This document shows, piece by piece, positions 1 through 10,932 of a DNA stretch of 64,000 bases. Every line of letters begins with the position of its first letter. Positions within the stretch are counted from its first letter, which is position 1. This stretch comes from Pieris napi. Taxonomy: Eukaryota; Arthropoda; Insecta; Lepidoptera; Pieridae. The position numbers were made by a program, and so were the translations under genes. The notes under the pieces are model-generated. The model was given only the letters and a program-made list of their open reading frames with translations, was not told the origin of the DNA and searched no databases. The stretch spans positions 461,501 to 525,500 of the forward strand of contig NC_062242.1 of assembly GCF_905475465.1 (NCBI RefSeq), in the 5' to 3' direction.

Positions 1-167
1 GTCCTCGGGTAAACTATTGAGCAAGTATGGAATCCGCTTCTTCAACGTTCTATCTCCATAATAATTTTGCACCATGGGTATTTCAAATTTACCTTTGGAC
101 ATTGACCTTGTGTCGGTTATCTGATGCACCAAACTAGTAAAACGATCCTGCTTTCTCAGTATATGTT
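1..167 (-). pseudogene. Possible C-terminal fragment of a non-LTR retrotransposon ORF
   Basis: Read on the minus strand, an open frame runs off the left edge of the window. It contains HQITDTRSMSKGKFEIP and later RIPYLLNSLPED. A pattern of [H..TR......IP.........L...LPED] resembles the tail of reverse-transcriptase ORFs of CR1/Jockey-type elements (TRN...IP...WNSLP). It is preceded by a stop codon in the same frame. A splice-acceptor-like TTTTTAG also lies just upstream, so a host exon continuing beyond the window is a real alternative. Confidence 0.35.
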
Positions 168-182
168 CTAAAAATTAAGGTT

Positions 183-372
183 AGTTTTTTTATTGTTCTT
201 GTATTTATATGGCCCCATTTATGGTAAAAGCCTCCTCTACATATATTTTCATTTTTCTTTGTCTTTCGCAATATTCATCCAGTTTTTCCCCGCTATTTCT
301 ATTACGTCATCTGTCCATCTTTTCTTTTGTCGTCGGCGAAAGAGATGTATAGCTCTTTTCAGTAGGTCCAGT
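183..372 (-). mobile_element. 3' end of an RTE-type non-LTR retrotransposon (relic)
   Basis: The minus strand encodes KKRWTDDVIEIAGKNWMNIA, then a KDKEK stretch, a stop codon and a relic of the EEAFT-type ending. This is the standard C-terminal signature of RTE/L1-like reverse transcriptase ORFs in insects (RWTDDI.K.AG..W...A.DR..W). In-frame stops show it is dead. There is no 5' part nearby. Confidence 0.6.
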
Positions 373-884
373 CTATCTTTTATCCATCTTAAATGTAGCG
401 TTGACAAATCAATACGGAATATATAACAGCTTAATGATAAAGTGGTTTCTGCTTTTTCATTTCGTGTTCGATTCCTATAGGAAAGAATTCAAAAAAATTG
501 TCACTAAATTTAACAGAATCTAGTCTAAATCTGACCTTCAAATTAAGGCTAGTATTAATCCTTTTTATAGGCGATAAAAGCAGTTTCGCCTTTCGGGTTG
601 AATAACTGGCGATGGTCCAAATACAATTGACAAAGGTGGCAATTAGTCGATTCCCTGATGGAAGCTTTGATGTTGGCAACACTATACAAAGGTCAGGGTT
701 TAAAACATTTAGATAATGGTTATTTTATTGGTAGTTCTACTAATGTACTTACTGTATATGGCCAAAAACGAAGGTCAGATGTATTAATTTCTCTGCTACA
801 AACATGTTTTATTTTAATAACGAGGTACTTTATATATAATACAGTATTTATTATAGATACTGATGACTATGGCATAAATTCAGG

Positions 885-1167
885 GAACAGTGTTGGCCTA
901 GTGGCTTCAGCATGCGACTCTAATCCCTGAGGTCGTAGGTTCGATCCCCGTCTATGTGGACTTTCTTGCATATTATCATTTGCTCGAACGGTGAAGGAAA
1001 ACATCGTAAGGAAACCGGCTTGCCTTAGACCCAAAAAAGTCGACGGCGTGTGTCGACAGGAGGCTGATCACCTACTTGCCTATTAGATTGATAAATGATC
1101 ATGAAACAGATACAGAAACCTGAGGCCAAGACCCAAAAAGGTTGTAGTGCCACTGCTTTATGTTTTT
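885..1167 (+). repeat. tRNA-derived SINE, copy 1
   Basis: It has an A-box-like TTGGCCTAGTGG at about 894 and a perfect B-box GGTTCGATCCC at 938-948. A body shared with the copy at 2294-2606 follows (CGAACGGTGAAGGAAAACATC, GGCTTGCCTTAGACCC, GATCATGAAACAGATACAGA). It ends in a T-rich tail. The tRNA-like head plus unrelated body is the layout of lepidopteran SINEs. The family name was not determined. Confidence 0.85.
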
Positions 1168-2293
1168 AATTATTTTACCTAAGTGTTGGAGGTTAATTAA
1201 AATGAAGAACAGCTAAATTCTAAAGAGATATGGCTTCCTATTTATTCAATATTAAGATTGTTGCCAGTCAGAGCTAATGACAATTTATATATAGACTTTA
1301 TCCCACTGTCCCGAAACAAATCGATGATTTTGTAAATAGAATAATATTATTATCTAGTATTGAAAGTACCTTGCTCTTATTAGTGCAACTTCTTTTCAAA
1401 GACGAATCATAACTGTAGCAAGGTCGTATGCAAAGCTTAATTACTCTGAAGACAGGACAAAATGATTAAGTAATAATAATAAATTACACTACAAATTTAT
1501 ACATGTCAGCTTTTGAGATTGCAAATGATTACGTATAAGTACATTTAAAATTAATCACCGGATTTGTTTTAATATATTCCGAAGATCTTTAAATTTTATC
1601 TTACATAACACCCTAATGGAGTGAGGGGCATTTTTGCTGTTGGAAAATTATCACTGTGCCTTCTTATACCGCGAGACTTTCAGGGTTTAATTCGAAAAAA
1701 CAGGCCATAACCACTGTACTACGAGTTATGTTAGAAGTTTTTCAATCAGAACAGTCAAAAGGCCAAAAGGCCACAACATATCTGTTATATTTGATTCCAC
1801 TCACGCTCTAATGAAAAATATTAACGCTCTTGAAATATACTAATAGAATATCAGTGATTTTATCACTAAACGAGAAGTTCAAAGCGATTTGGGATTTTTT
1901 TAATAAGTCGGACATGGATTTGACATTTAATTAACAATTCATGTGTCACCCTCAGCCATCAAACAAATATATTCAACAAAGAGCACTCGTACAGGGATTG
2001 TCGCTTACATTTCATGTTTTATTGATGTCGTTCAAGGACCGCGTCGTATTAAATTTTCATAGCTTTATTACGAGGCTCTTGTATGTACTGAACTTGCAAT
2101 GTTTTCCTTAAATTTTATGAAAATCTTCTCAGATTTTATTCCGAGCAAAGAAAATTACACCGCAAACTCAAATATGAAAATCGCGTTTCCATTTTAAAAT
2201 CTTTCGATACTGTAATAAAAATATATTTTTAAAACCAACTTAGTTCAGACCTATGCGCTTTATTACATTTTTAAATTTATATAATTAATGAGG
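1168..2293. other. Intergenic AT-rich DNA between two SINE copies
   Basis: No ORF longer than chance, no splice-linked exons and no clear repeat were seen here. There is a run of ordinary AT-rich sequence. Confidence 0.5.
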
Positions 2294-2606
2294 CGAGCAG
2301 TGTTGGCCTAGTGGCTTCAGCGTGCGACTCTCATTCCTGAGGTCGTAGGTTCAATCCCCGGCCGTGCAACCAATGGACTTTCTTTCTATGCGCGCATTTA
2401 ACATTAGCTCGAACGGTGAAGGAAAACATCGTGAAGAAACCGGCTTGCCTTAGACCCAAAAAAAAGTCGACGGCGGGTGTCAGGCGCAGGAGGCTGATCA
2501 CCTACTTGCCTATTAGATTGACAAGTGATCATGAAACAGATACAGAATTCCGAGGCCCAGGCCTAAATAAGTTGTAGTGCTACTGATTTATTTATTTTAT
2601 TTTTGT
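2294..2606 (+). repeat. tRNA-derived SINE, copy 2
   Basis: Same family and orientation as the copy at 885-1167. It has the TTGGCCTAGTGG A-box region, a B-box with one change (GGTTCAATCCC), the shared body and a tail of TTTATTTATTTTATTTTT. It keeps a segment (about 2366-2400) that copy 1 has shortened. The two copies differ by scattered substitutions and small indels, so they are independent, moderately old insertions. Confidence 0.85.
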
Positions 2607-3500
2607 AATGAGCCGAAGCATGAACAATAATAAATCTTACAAAAAAGGAAATACAGTCGTAATTTGTATCTGTGATGGTCTGTCGGTATCTATACCTACT
2701 ACTATTAGAAAACTAAAAAAATTGATAGGTAGGCTGAATAAGCTAACATTACGCTACGACGAGCTAGTATCAAATAGTTTTAGTAGATTTTTAAGTATTT
2801 ACTTAAACAAAATGCAATCGCAGGTGACTCTGATTCATACATTGATATTTTGTTTACCAGCTGTAATTTAGGTTACGCCCACGTTTGCTAACTGGTGCTA
2901 ATATTTTAAGTGTTTCATTGACAAACTATGTCGAACGAGTGCAAAGAAACAGCTGTATAAAGCTGTTTTCTTATTATAATTATGGCTTTAAATATTAATT
3001 TATCCAAATGCTGTTATCCTATATGGGACATCTGTACGTCTAAGTTAACGTTAAGTTCTTAGTGTAAGTAATAGAAGTCCTTTTAGACAGAGAATCCGAG
3101 CTTTAGAGGTTTCATTGCAATACCACAACAAATATTTTCTAACGTTTCCCTCAGAAAAACAATTGACCATCGACTCGGACATCGGACTAGCGATAGATAA
3201 ATTTTTACATGCACCTCACTTTCTTAGCAGAACAGTGTACCTATATTAAAACATATATATTTATTGAAGTTGGCATTGCCATATTCAGTCGTGGAAATAT
3301 GAATACAATAAATGCAATTCGTCAAGGCACGGTCATAAAAACAAGATATGAATGAAGAATTCACACCATATAACCACTTTTCTTTTTTGGAAGTTTAAAA
3401 ATATGTCAAAGGTTAATTTTAAGGTTAACACGTTTACAAGTGATGTATGGCCCATTACTTTGTTAAATAAGCTTATAGTTTTCTCAGGATCGATTAAATT
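2607..3500. other. Intergenic DNA upstream of the first cuticular gene
   Basis: No credible gene. A short open frame at 2608-2871 has no recognisable motif or codon bias. A nuclear-receptor-like half site (TGTCAAAGGTTAA, about 3402-3414) lies near the promoter of the next gene, but single matches of this kind are common by chance. Confidence 0.4.
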
Positions 3501-3507
3501 CACTGTC

Positions 3508-3542
3508 TTATAAAAAGCTTGCGATTAATAATTTTTGTCATT
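3508..3542 (+). promoter_or_regulatory. Core promoter of cuticular gene 1
   Basis: A TATA box (CTTATAAAAAG) at about 3508-3518 is followed about 20-30 bp later by a TCATT initiator-like sequence at about 3538. The first ATG comes shortly afterwards. Spacing fits an RNA polymerase II TATA promoter. Confidence 0.6.
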
Positions 3543-3574
3543 CGGTTACTGAAATGTTGGGACTACAAGACAAA

Positions 3575-4363
3575 ATGATTTGTAAGGTAAGGAAAATGCT
3601 ATTTTTATAATTATATCTTTTTCTTAATATTTATTAATAATATTATATAATTTCATTAATGTTCATGAAAATCAAGAAATGATAAATTTTCAATTCTCGT
3701 ACATTTTCTTTGGAGTTGTTAAATCTCTAAAGTTGTATGTTCATGTCTAAAGTTGTATGTTCATTATAATCTTTACTCAATTTCCCTAACCAATAGTTTT
3801 TCAAATGTTTTAAAAACACTCACCACTGACCCTATAAACCTTGTTAATTTCCATATCTTCTACAACTTTGTGTGCGTTTCATTCTTTGTTATCAAAAACA
3901 AAATCTTCTTTTTAAATGTATCTATTATTTTTTACAGATTTTCATCATCACCACATACTTGGTTGTAGCCAAATGTGCGTCAATCGACCAATCATCTCTT
4001 AACACCAACCACCTTGTTCCTAATAATCCTGCCCCAATTCATGAGGAGCAAGCAGAAAAATCGAGAACCCCACTATTCAACGATAAGTACACCCAAATTG
4101 CAAACAATGGCGCTTATATAACTCACACTTACCCTGTCTATTCAACACCGATTCATACATATCCACAATATTCAATTTCACCAGTGAACACATATACTGC
4201 TCCTATATATCACCATGGAGTACCAGTTCTAACTAAAGGTCCGGAGGTGTCATACTCCCCTCACTTAATCCAGGATCATTCTATTAAAGCTTTAACTTAT
4301 TCACAAGCTCCATTAGTGTCCCATATGACATTTACTGGCCTTGGTACTAATTACGCCTGGTAA
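3575..4363 (+). CDS. Divergent cuticular protein, gene 1 of the cluster
   Basis: Two exons: 3575-3586 (MICK; an in-frame upstream ATG at 3554 would add seven residues) and 3938-4363, joined by a GTAAGG donor and TTTTTTACAG acceptor in phase 0. The product is about 145 aa. The N-terminus after MICK is hydrophobic (IFIITTYLVVA), so it should be a secreted protein. The body is rich in Tyr, Thr, Pro and His (HTYPVYSTP, APIYHHG) rather than the AAPA/AAPV repeats of its neighbours. It keeps the family ending, VSHMTFTGLGTNYAW, which matches SHVSYAGLGATYGW of genes 3 and 4. The shared exon layout and tail make it a cuticular paralogue. It is the most diverged member, and its exact cuticle role is unknown. 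Confidence 0.75.
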
Positions 4364-5084
4364 GTTCTACCTGTGCAACCTCCTCCTATTAAATTATGAA
4401 ATTCGCGACTGACTTAAGTATAAATGATGTTTTATAATTATGTTTTAAACTATGCTAAGTACATATTATGTTATTAAAATGCTTTTGAAATAAGGTTTAT
4501 GTTTATTATTTTTAGATTCCATTTTTGATTTAATTGCTAATTATTTTAAATTGCCCACTTATTTTAAGTGTATAAAATTATAAGTAAATTTAATTCGAAA
4601 TAGAATATATAAAAGTTTCTCAAAACTGAAATACCGTATTAACAGTCATTCTCAGAGTTGTCCATTAAGTGAATAAAAATTTATAATTATACCTAATCAA
4701 AGTATGTACTTATCTACGAAATTTAAGACGTGATTAGACTAGATATGTGGTGAAATTAAATGATTATTACATACCTCTAAGAATAATAAGCTCCACATAC
4801 ATCTAAATTAAACGTTTAATTTTTATATAATACACAATGTGTGAACTACAACTTGAAATAAGTCATCTTGGCAAATTTCAATTGTCAAACAAGTTATGAG
4901 CACAAAGGTGTAAATGATGACATAGTTTAGTTACGGGTATAGAACTCTAGTTTGGTTAGTGTTGCATTATTACTGAATTCGAATTGCCAAATGGACATTA
5001 AAAGATATACTGTAATAGAATACCTTCCGTAAGTAAGAATAAATAAAATTGAATTATAAATCTCCTTCAAGCCTTAACTGACTG
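4364..5084. other. 3' flank and intergenic DNA after gene 1
   Basis: AT-rich. AATAAA-type signals occur (for example at about 4672 and 5039). No further coding potential was recognised. Confidence 0.4.
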
Positions 5085-5343
5085 ACTGAGGTGTTGTAGT
5101 GCACCTAAAAATACTATAGGTGTAAATACTATAGGGTTCGATCCCCGGCTGAGACAAACATCGATGTGATGAGCATTTGGTGTTGTGCTTAGGTCTTGGG
5201 TGTTTAAATATGTTTTTATATGTCTGTATCTATAATATGTATGTATATCCGTTGCCTAGTACCCATAACACAAGCTTCACCAGCTTAGCATGGGACTAGG
5301 TCAATTGGTGTGAATTGTCCAATCATAATAAAAAAAAAAAAAA
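5085..5343 (+). repeat. SINE of a second family with poly(A) tail
   Basis: A B-box-like GGGTTCGATCCCCGG lies at about 5142-5156. It is followed by a body containing GTTGCCTAGTACCCATAACA and GCATGGGACTAGGTCAATTG, and it ends in a 14-A run at about 5330-5343. A pol III B-box with an A-tail is typical of a SINE. The region before the B-box is disrupted, so an A-box is not clear. It is a different family from the copies at 885 and 2294. Confidence 0.7.
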
Positions 5344-6111
5344 CTCTTATACTCAATTAAAAGCGTGAAGTTGACACAATTATTTCTTTTGTATTTTAAA
5401 CCAATGCTTGCTTGATGTTTACAGGTTTAAACAAGTAATCCACAGTTAATAATTATAAAATTAAGGTTTTATTGTGTTAAAAATGAATTTTCTTTTAACG
5501 ATTACTGAAAATACTGTATTTGTATATTTTATTGTTATTAAAATTTGTAAGATATTTGTATAAAAATGCCAATTCCATGAAATATTTATCTTCTTCGTAC
5601 AAGTGGTAATTACGCAAATAACACCGTTCACACTAACAATCTCATAGTGAAAAATCATACGGCCATGACCAACGCTGCTTTGGCATAAAAATGTACTCGT
5701 AAAATTACACACACTATACGAATTATATGTTCAGACTCGCGAGTATATTTAATAAATATATGAGTTTGTAAGTAAACATCAAAGTAGGCTGATTCATCAT
5801 TACTCAGTCCAGTGGTTTAGAAAATTTCAAGAGAATTCCTTTACATCTTTTCTTCTAAACCCTTTATTGCTAAGCCTTAAGATCTTTGATGGTCTTAAGA
5901 ATTCTTGATAGAGAAAACGCTTAACATAACTTAACAAGCCTCCGTATTTTAAATTTCATCGCAATATTTTCCCATACTCTATCGGTAAAAAAACTACACG
6001 CCACTTCGATTGGGGGCTGTTTAAATAACTAGTTAGGTTTTATATCGGTAGGGGCCAAAGATATGTAGACGAAATCTAAATTAAAATAAAGTAAAGGTTA
6101 TTATATTAACA

Positions 6112-6232
6112 CGCTTAAAAGTCCGGCAACGCACTCGCGAGCCCTTTGGCATTGTGTCCATGGTCGGCAGTATCACTTAACATTAGATAAGACTCCTGCC
6201 CGTTTGCCCCCTGTTCTATAAAAAAAAGAGAA
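6112..6232 (+). repeat. 3'-terminal fragment of a lepidopteran non-LTR element
   Basis: Contains GTCCGGCAACGCACTCGCGA, TCACTTAACAT and CCCGTTTGCCCCCTGTTCTA before an A-rich tail. The same sequence in reverse complement sits at the 3' side of the ORF fragments at 37395-37700 and 60298-60500. All three are ends of one family. Only about 120 bp is kept here. Confidence 0.7.
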
Positions 6233-6460
6233 ACACTTTTTAGTTCAAAATCTACTTATGAGCTTATTGTATTTTCTATACAAAGAAGGAAAATTGTCTT
6301 ACGTACCAATGCTAACTTAATACATCTAGGAAGAAAAATATTTTAATTGATCAAATGTGAATTAGATCGAAACGCGAACATCCGCTTTTTATTAAATGAA
6401 GGCCGATATTTTCACAAGTATACGAATATGTTGAAGGTCTCGGGCAGGGCAGTTCTAACG
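6233..6460. other. Intergenic DNA upstream of gene 2
   Basis: No gene seen. A CRE-like palindrome TGACGTCA lies just downstream at 6461-6468, about 40 bp upstream of the TATA box of gene 2. Confidence 0.4.
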
Positions 6461-6533
6461 TGACGTCAGTCTAACGGCTGGGGATGTCTCTTGAATAGTA
6501 TATAAGTGATACTCCGCACTTCGAATGTATCAT
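6461..6533 (+). promoter_or_regulatory. Promoter of cuticular gene 2 (CRE-like site, TATA box)
   Basis: The palindrome TGACGTCA (6461-6468) precedes a TATA box in AGTATATAAGTG (about 6497-6508). An initiator-like ATCATTT follows at about 6528. The ATG is at 6556. This promoter lacks the ACCTTGAC element found upstream of genes 3, 4 and 6. Confidence 0.6.
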
Positions 6534-6555
6534 TTACTGTTGTGAATAAACCAAA

Positions 6556-7312
6556 ATGGCAGCTAAGGTACGATGTTTTACGATGCCTTATAAAGTTAAA
6601 GTGTTAACTTGTGATCTCTAATATTATTGTGGACTAAAGCTTCATAATTAAGGAAAATATTATAATATCGTTTGCGATTATGAAACACATCTTTATTAAA
6701 AGGACAACAATTATGTTTTTATAGACATCAGTGGCATAACAATTATTTTTATTACAGTTCATCGTTCTCTTGTGCGCGGTAGCGACCGCTCGTGCCGGTG
6801 GCCTGTATGGTGCCTCATATGCTGCCCCAGTGGCTGCTTACGCTGCATCACCTCTGGCATACGCAGCTGGTCCCGTCTACAAGAGCTACGCTCCATCTGT
6901 GTCCTACGCAGCACCAGCGTACTCCGCATATGCTGCACCTACAGTTGTGAAGACTGTTGCGCCAGCTGTGTCATCGGTCTCTTCGTACTCTTCTCACACT
7001 TCTCACGGATCCCCACTCCTGACTAAGGCCGTCGCTCCAGTCGCATACACCAGCTACGCTGCTCCATCAGTTGCCTACTCCGCTCCTTTAAGCTACGCCG
7101 CCCATGCTGCCCCTGTAGCCACCTACGCTGCTCACGCTGCTCCAGTAGCAACTTACGCTGCTCACGCCGCTCCAGTAGCAACTTACGCTGCCCATGCCGC
7201 TCCCGTCGCTTACGGTCCAGTCGCTTACTCCACCCCATTGTTGAAGTACTCCGCGGCACCCTCTGTCTCCCATGTCTCATACAGTGACCTCTCCCACAAC
7301 TACGGCTGGTGA
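6556..7312 (+). CDS. AAPV-repeat cuticular protein, gene 2
   Basis: Exon 1 is 6556-6567 (MAAK), exon 2 is 6758-7312, spliced in phase 0 (GTACGA donor, TTATTACAG acceptor). The product is about 188 aa. The signal peptide is MAAKFIVLLCAVATARA, with cleavage expected after ARA. The mature protein is Ala/Pro/Val/Tyr/Ser-rich. It contains three or four near-identical 11-residue repeats (AAHAAPVATYA) around 7100-7210, encoded by 33-bp tandem DNA repeats, and ends SHVSYSDLSHNYGW. The SSVSSYSSHTSHGSP segment is shared with other members. This is a structural protein of the cuticle; AAPA/V motifs are typical of insect cuticular proteins without a chitin-binding Rebers-Riddiford domain. None of that domain is visible here. 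Long ORFs on the opposite strand over this exon are artefacts of base composition. Confidence 0.9.
7100..7210 (+). repeat. 33-bp tandem repeat inside cuticular gene 2
   Basis: Units reading GCTCCAGTAGCAACTTACGC plus GCTCACGC-type linkers repeat three to four times with few synonymous changes. Each encodes AAHAAPVATYA. Low divergence suggests recent expansion by slippage or unequal exchange. Confidence 0.8.
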
Positions 7313-9140
7313 TTAATTTAAAAGCGATTGCAGATTGTGATATTTAAAATATTTATTTTTTTACATTTTAAAAATAAAATTTAATATCAATTTTATATTT
7401 TATTTAAAATACGTCTCCATTCGTTTACCGAAAACTAACAATTTACCAAAATAATTTAAGCTAACATTTAACGTTATTGAAATATACTGGATAACTCATA
7501 TTACAAAAAAAAAATAAAACTAAAATATTTTCCAATGAAAACTATGTAAAATTGTTTATAAATCTATAAAAAATTAAAATTCCACCCATCTTCTTCTATC
7601 GACAGTTAACTAAAAAAAAAGCTTTTTATTTGAAAATAAGTAACGCTAACTGAATTTGTCAATGCCTGCAGTATTTTCATTCATTGAATAATTTCATACA
7701 GATATAATTTGAAATATCCTTTATAGAAAATTCACGTTTGTCCTTGACTTAAGCCATAATTAATATTATCTCCTTCATAATTAATACCATTGCCATCACC
7801 GGAAATTTATTATATCCTGTGATTCGTACTTATTAACATAACTTGTCATGGATTTCGTGGAATTTTGCTCACATTTAAATAATTAACATTTAACTGACAA
7901 ATTTAAGTAAATAAAAAATATATTAATCAAGACTGGACTTTCTTATATGTGTTTAACCATACGTAGGGCAGTCTTTTATGAATTATCTTAACCCGAATTA
8001 ATACAATATCAAACCGGGGTAAACAAGCGGGGAAAATAAGTAAAATTATTGGAATGGAACAAACATTTCCGAAAATTTGTTTAAAATAAACGAGAGATCA
8101 TTAAAGTAAAGTAAACATGTTGTTTTGACCGGCTTGTCATGAGCATTGACGAACCCGGTCAACTTTGGATCGCTGTAACAGCGTTTCCAATTCAATTTAA
8201 AAAAAAAATTGGAAATTTCTAGTATTTTTTTTTTTGTCATTTTTACTTATACCTTTTGAATTTTGGGTTTATGATAAAAAAATTACATAGGCATAATTGT
8301 AGGCAAAGCGATTTGCTACAAAATACGTCTCTACAAATTTTTTTGTACGATGTATAGTTTAGGAGATATAGCCAAAAACGTGTTTTCACAATGAAAAATT
8401 TTAAACAACCATTTTCGAACATTAAATTTTTTATAATTAAAGTTTGAATAAAAATATTAATACAGCAGTGTTGTTTTGTTTTAAATCCTTATTGTTGATG
8501 CAAAAATGACCTTGTTTTAGAATATCTCTAATTTCCTGGAATTTCTTTGAAAATATCATTTTTAATTTCGGCCTTGTAATAAAACCAAAGCATATTCTGA
8601 TATATGTCAGGTAAGCCAGATTTTAGTACATTTATTATTATTTTATTATTATTCGTAGTTATTAAGACCTATGACAGTGGAATATTATATTATCTTTAAT
8701 ACGAGTGAAATAAATACAGACCAACAACGCACTAGTGAGCCTTGTTGAATGTCTAATTAATTTTGTAATACATTTATTATAAAATAAGGACTATTAATTC
8801 TAAATAATCAGTAAAACACAAAAGTACTTTTATGTGAACGATACACTTTATTTGAAATTAACACACAATAAAAAAGACTTATTTTTATTAAAAAGAAAAT
8901 TATGTTTTTAATGATATAATAATATTTTGCTACAAGAAACTTTAATTAATTTATTCTATGATTAAATACTCACTAATTGATATCTTGACCTTAAACTAAT
9001 GTAGTAAATTATATATACATTTTAATGAAATCGTAAAATTAATGTAAAAATTTAATAATATAATAACGGGTTGCTTGCCAACTTAGTTCTTATCGTTCCA
9101 TGTTGAATACGAAAAACAATTTCACGCATTTGGGCGGGGT
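7313..9140. other. Intergenic DNA between genes 2 and 3
   Basis: Starts with the gene 2 3'UTR (AATAAA at about 7373). The remainder is AT-rich with no supported gene. A short minus-strand open frame at 8046-8240 shows no recognisable domain. Confidence 0.4.
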
Positions 9141-9225
9141 TCGACCTTGACATTGAAGCAGTTCGCTCGCGGCGATGAGTCCACCACAGCCCGATACCAG
9201 TTTCCAGTGACCATATAAAAGCATC
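9141..9225 (+). promoter_or_regulatory. Promoter of gene 3 with conserved ACCTTGACATTGA element and TATA box
   Basis: TCGACCTTGACATTGA occupies 9141-9156. Its reverse complement contains GTCAAGGTCGA, matching the FTZ-F1 consensus YCAAGGYCR. A TATA box (CCATATAAAAGC) follows at about 9211-9222. The same 16-mer, with one to three changes, occurs upstream of genes 4 and 6. Confidence 0.65.
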
Positions 9226-9273
9226 AACTGCCGATGAAAAAAACATTCCAACAACGAGAAGGAACAATCAAAC

Positions 9274-10159
9274 ATGTACTCCAAGGTACAGATATTTTTA
9301 ATATTAAATTAGCTGTAGGGTACTGCGTGGGTGATTGGGGTAGACCACGGCTGATACCAACAGACAATTATGATAGCTATGTAGGGCAATTGGGATTACT
9401 GGAATTGGTGATGGTAGACTTATATAATTGAAAGTATCACCAGGATGTACTTCTTCAGTGACTTCAAAAGCAACCGTCATCATAACTTTCAAACGAGAGT
9501 GAACTATCATGTAATTTTTTTAAATATGTGTCGTTAAATCTTCTCCAATTATATAAACTATATTTATATTTCAGGTAGTAATCTTCCTGTGCGCTGCGGG
9601 CATCGCTTCCGCTGGCAATCTGCTCCATGCTTCTCCTCTCGCCTATTCCGCACCAGTTTCATCTGTTTCTTACTCTTCACAAACAACTTCCCACGGAGCA
9701 CCAGCGGTGTACTCAAGCCCAATCGTCGCAAAGTCATACGCCGCCCCTGCTGTAGCAACCTACGCCGCACCAGCTTACACAGCTTACCACGGTGCACCCG
9801 CGTACTCGACATACGCCTCTGCCCCGGCCTACTCTACTTACCATACTGCCCCAGTAGCCACATACACTAAGACCCTGTCTCCAGCTGTTTCTTACTCATC
9901 CGTATCTCACTCTAAGACCGTCTCCAGCCCAGCTATAGCTTATGCCGCTGCCGCCCCTGCTGTCTATGCATCACCAGCTGTTGCCACATACCATGCCACC
10001 CCCGTCGTAACTAAGACTATCGCTACTCCCGTGGCTTACCACGCTTCCCCCGTGGCCTACCACTCTGCTCCAGTCGTCAAATCAGCCATCACTTACTCAG
10101 CCGCCCCTGCTGTGTCTCACGTGTCCTACGCTGGTTTGGGAGCCACTTATGGCTGGTGA
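9274..10159 (+). CDS. AAPA/AAPV-type cuticular protein, gene 3
   Basis: Exon 1 is 9274-9285 (MYSK), exon 2 is 9575-10159, in phase 0 (GTACAG donor, ATTTCAG acceptor). The product is about 198 aa. The signal peptide is MYSKVVIFLCAAGIASA. The mature protein begins GNLLHASPLAYSAPVSSVSY and carries modules also found in gene 4: HTAPVATYTKTLSPAVSYSS, SVSHSKTV, PVVTKTIATPVAYHA, and the tail AVSHVSYAGLGATYGW. It is a Tyr/Ala/Pro/Val-rich structural cuticle protein, presumably secreted by epidermis. It is the closest paralogue of gene 4 in both protein and coding DNA, which points to recent duplication or gene conversion. An AATAAA signal lies about 60 bp after the stop. Opposite-strand ORFs are not considered real. 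Confidence 0.9.
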
Positions 10160-10768
10160 ACAACCAAAGGCTAACTCCTTGTAAACTTGATTAATTTATT
10201 ATCATGTACAATATTATTAATAAATTATATATAAAATATTATTTTCTTTCAATTGCTGTATAAACCTGTATATTCATATCCATGAAGAATTGTGAAGTTT
10301 ATCTAATTTATTATCTCATAATTTATAACTATTACAGATATACAAATAAACAAACAAAATCTTTATTTGTAATGGTACCAATTTTCTTGAATTTCTAAGT
10401 CAGAATTTAATTCCTGTAAAATAATTGTAATAGGTTTTATATATTATTTCTATAACATTTATAAATAGGTCATTAGGGTTAGTGGTTATTAGTTTAGACA
10501 TATATGTATTTTTGTCTACAATTTTCTCGAAAACTACATTGCTTAGGGTCTCGAAATCGAAATGGGTTCAGTATATGATTTTGAGGTATATAAATTTTTT
10601 TGAGGATATCCACGCGTTTCTGGATATATAATATAGGTGCCCAGTTAAATTTAGTTGAAGGTACTGAAAGTCGGTTTCAGTTTACTACTAAATTACTTTT
10701 ATGTTGCGAAAAAAGAAAAAATTTAATTTTTGCTTAATTTATTAAAGGTCTGATCTCGTTTCTTTAGC
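10160..10768. other. 3' flank of gene 3 and unassigned DNA
   Basis: AT-rich, with the gene 3 polyadenylation region near 10217. No gene or clear repeat otherwise. Confidence 0.4.
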
Positions 10769-10932
10769 TACATAATATTTTGTTATATAATTAGAGCTAT
10801 TGTGGATGTTGAACTTCTTGTAAGCTATAGACCATTTTTTGCGAACTCGGTATTTTGACAGTACGAGTACCTACCAAGTTTATATATCATAGAAGCAGTT
10901 GCGACTTTAAAAAAGCATCCAAAATGATTTAT
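10769..10932 (+). repeat. Left copy of a perfect 164-bp direct repeat (target site duplication)
   Basis: Identical over 164 bases to 12802-12965. The two copies abut the poly(A) end and the truncated 5' end, respectively, of the retrotransposon between them. This is the arrangement expected of a target-site duplication, though far longer than usual. Confidence 0.9.

Noticed and set aside
7023..7280. Minus-strand ORFs over cuticular gene 2
   Set aside because: Composition artefacts of the repeated Ala/Val/Tyr codons on +.
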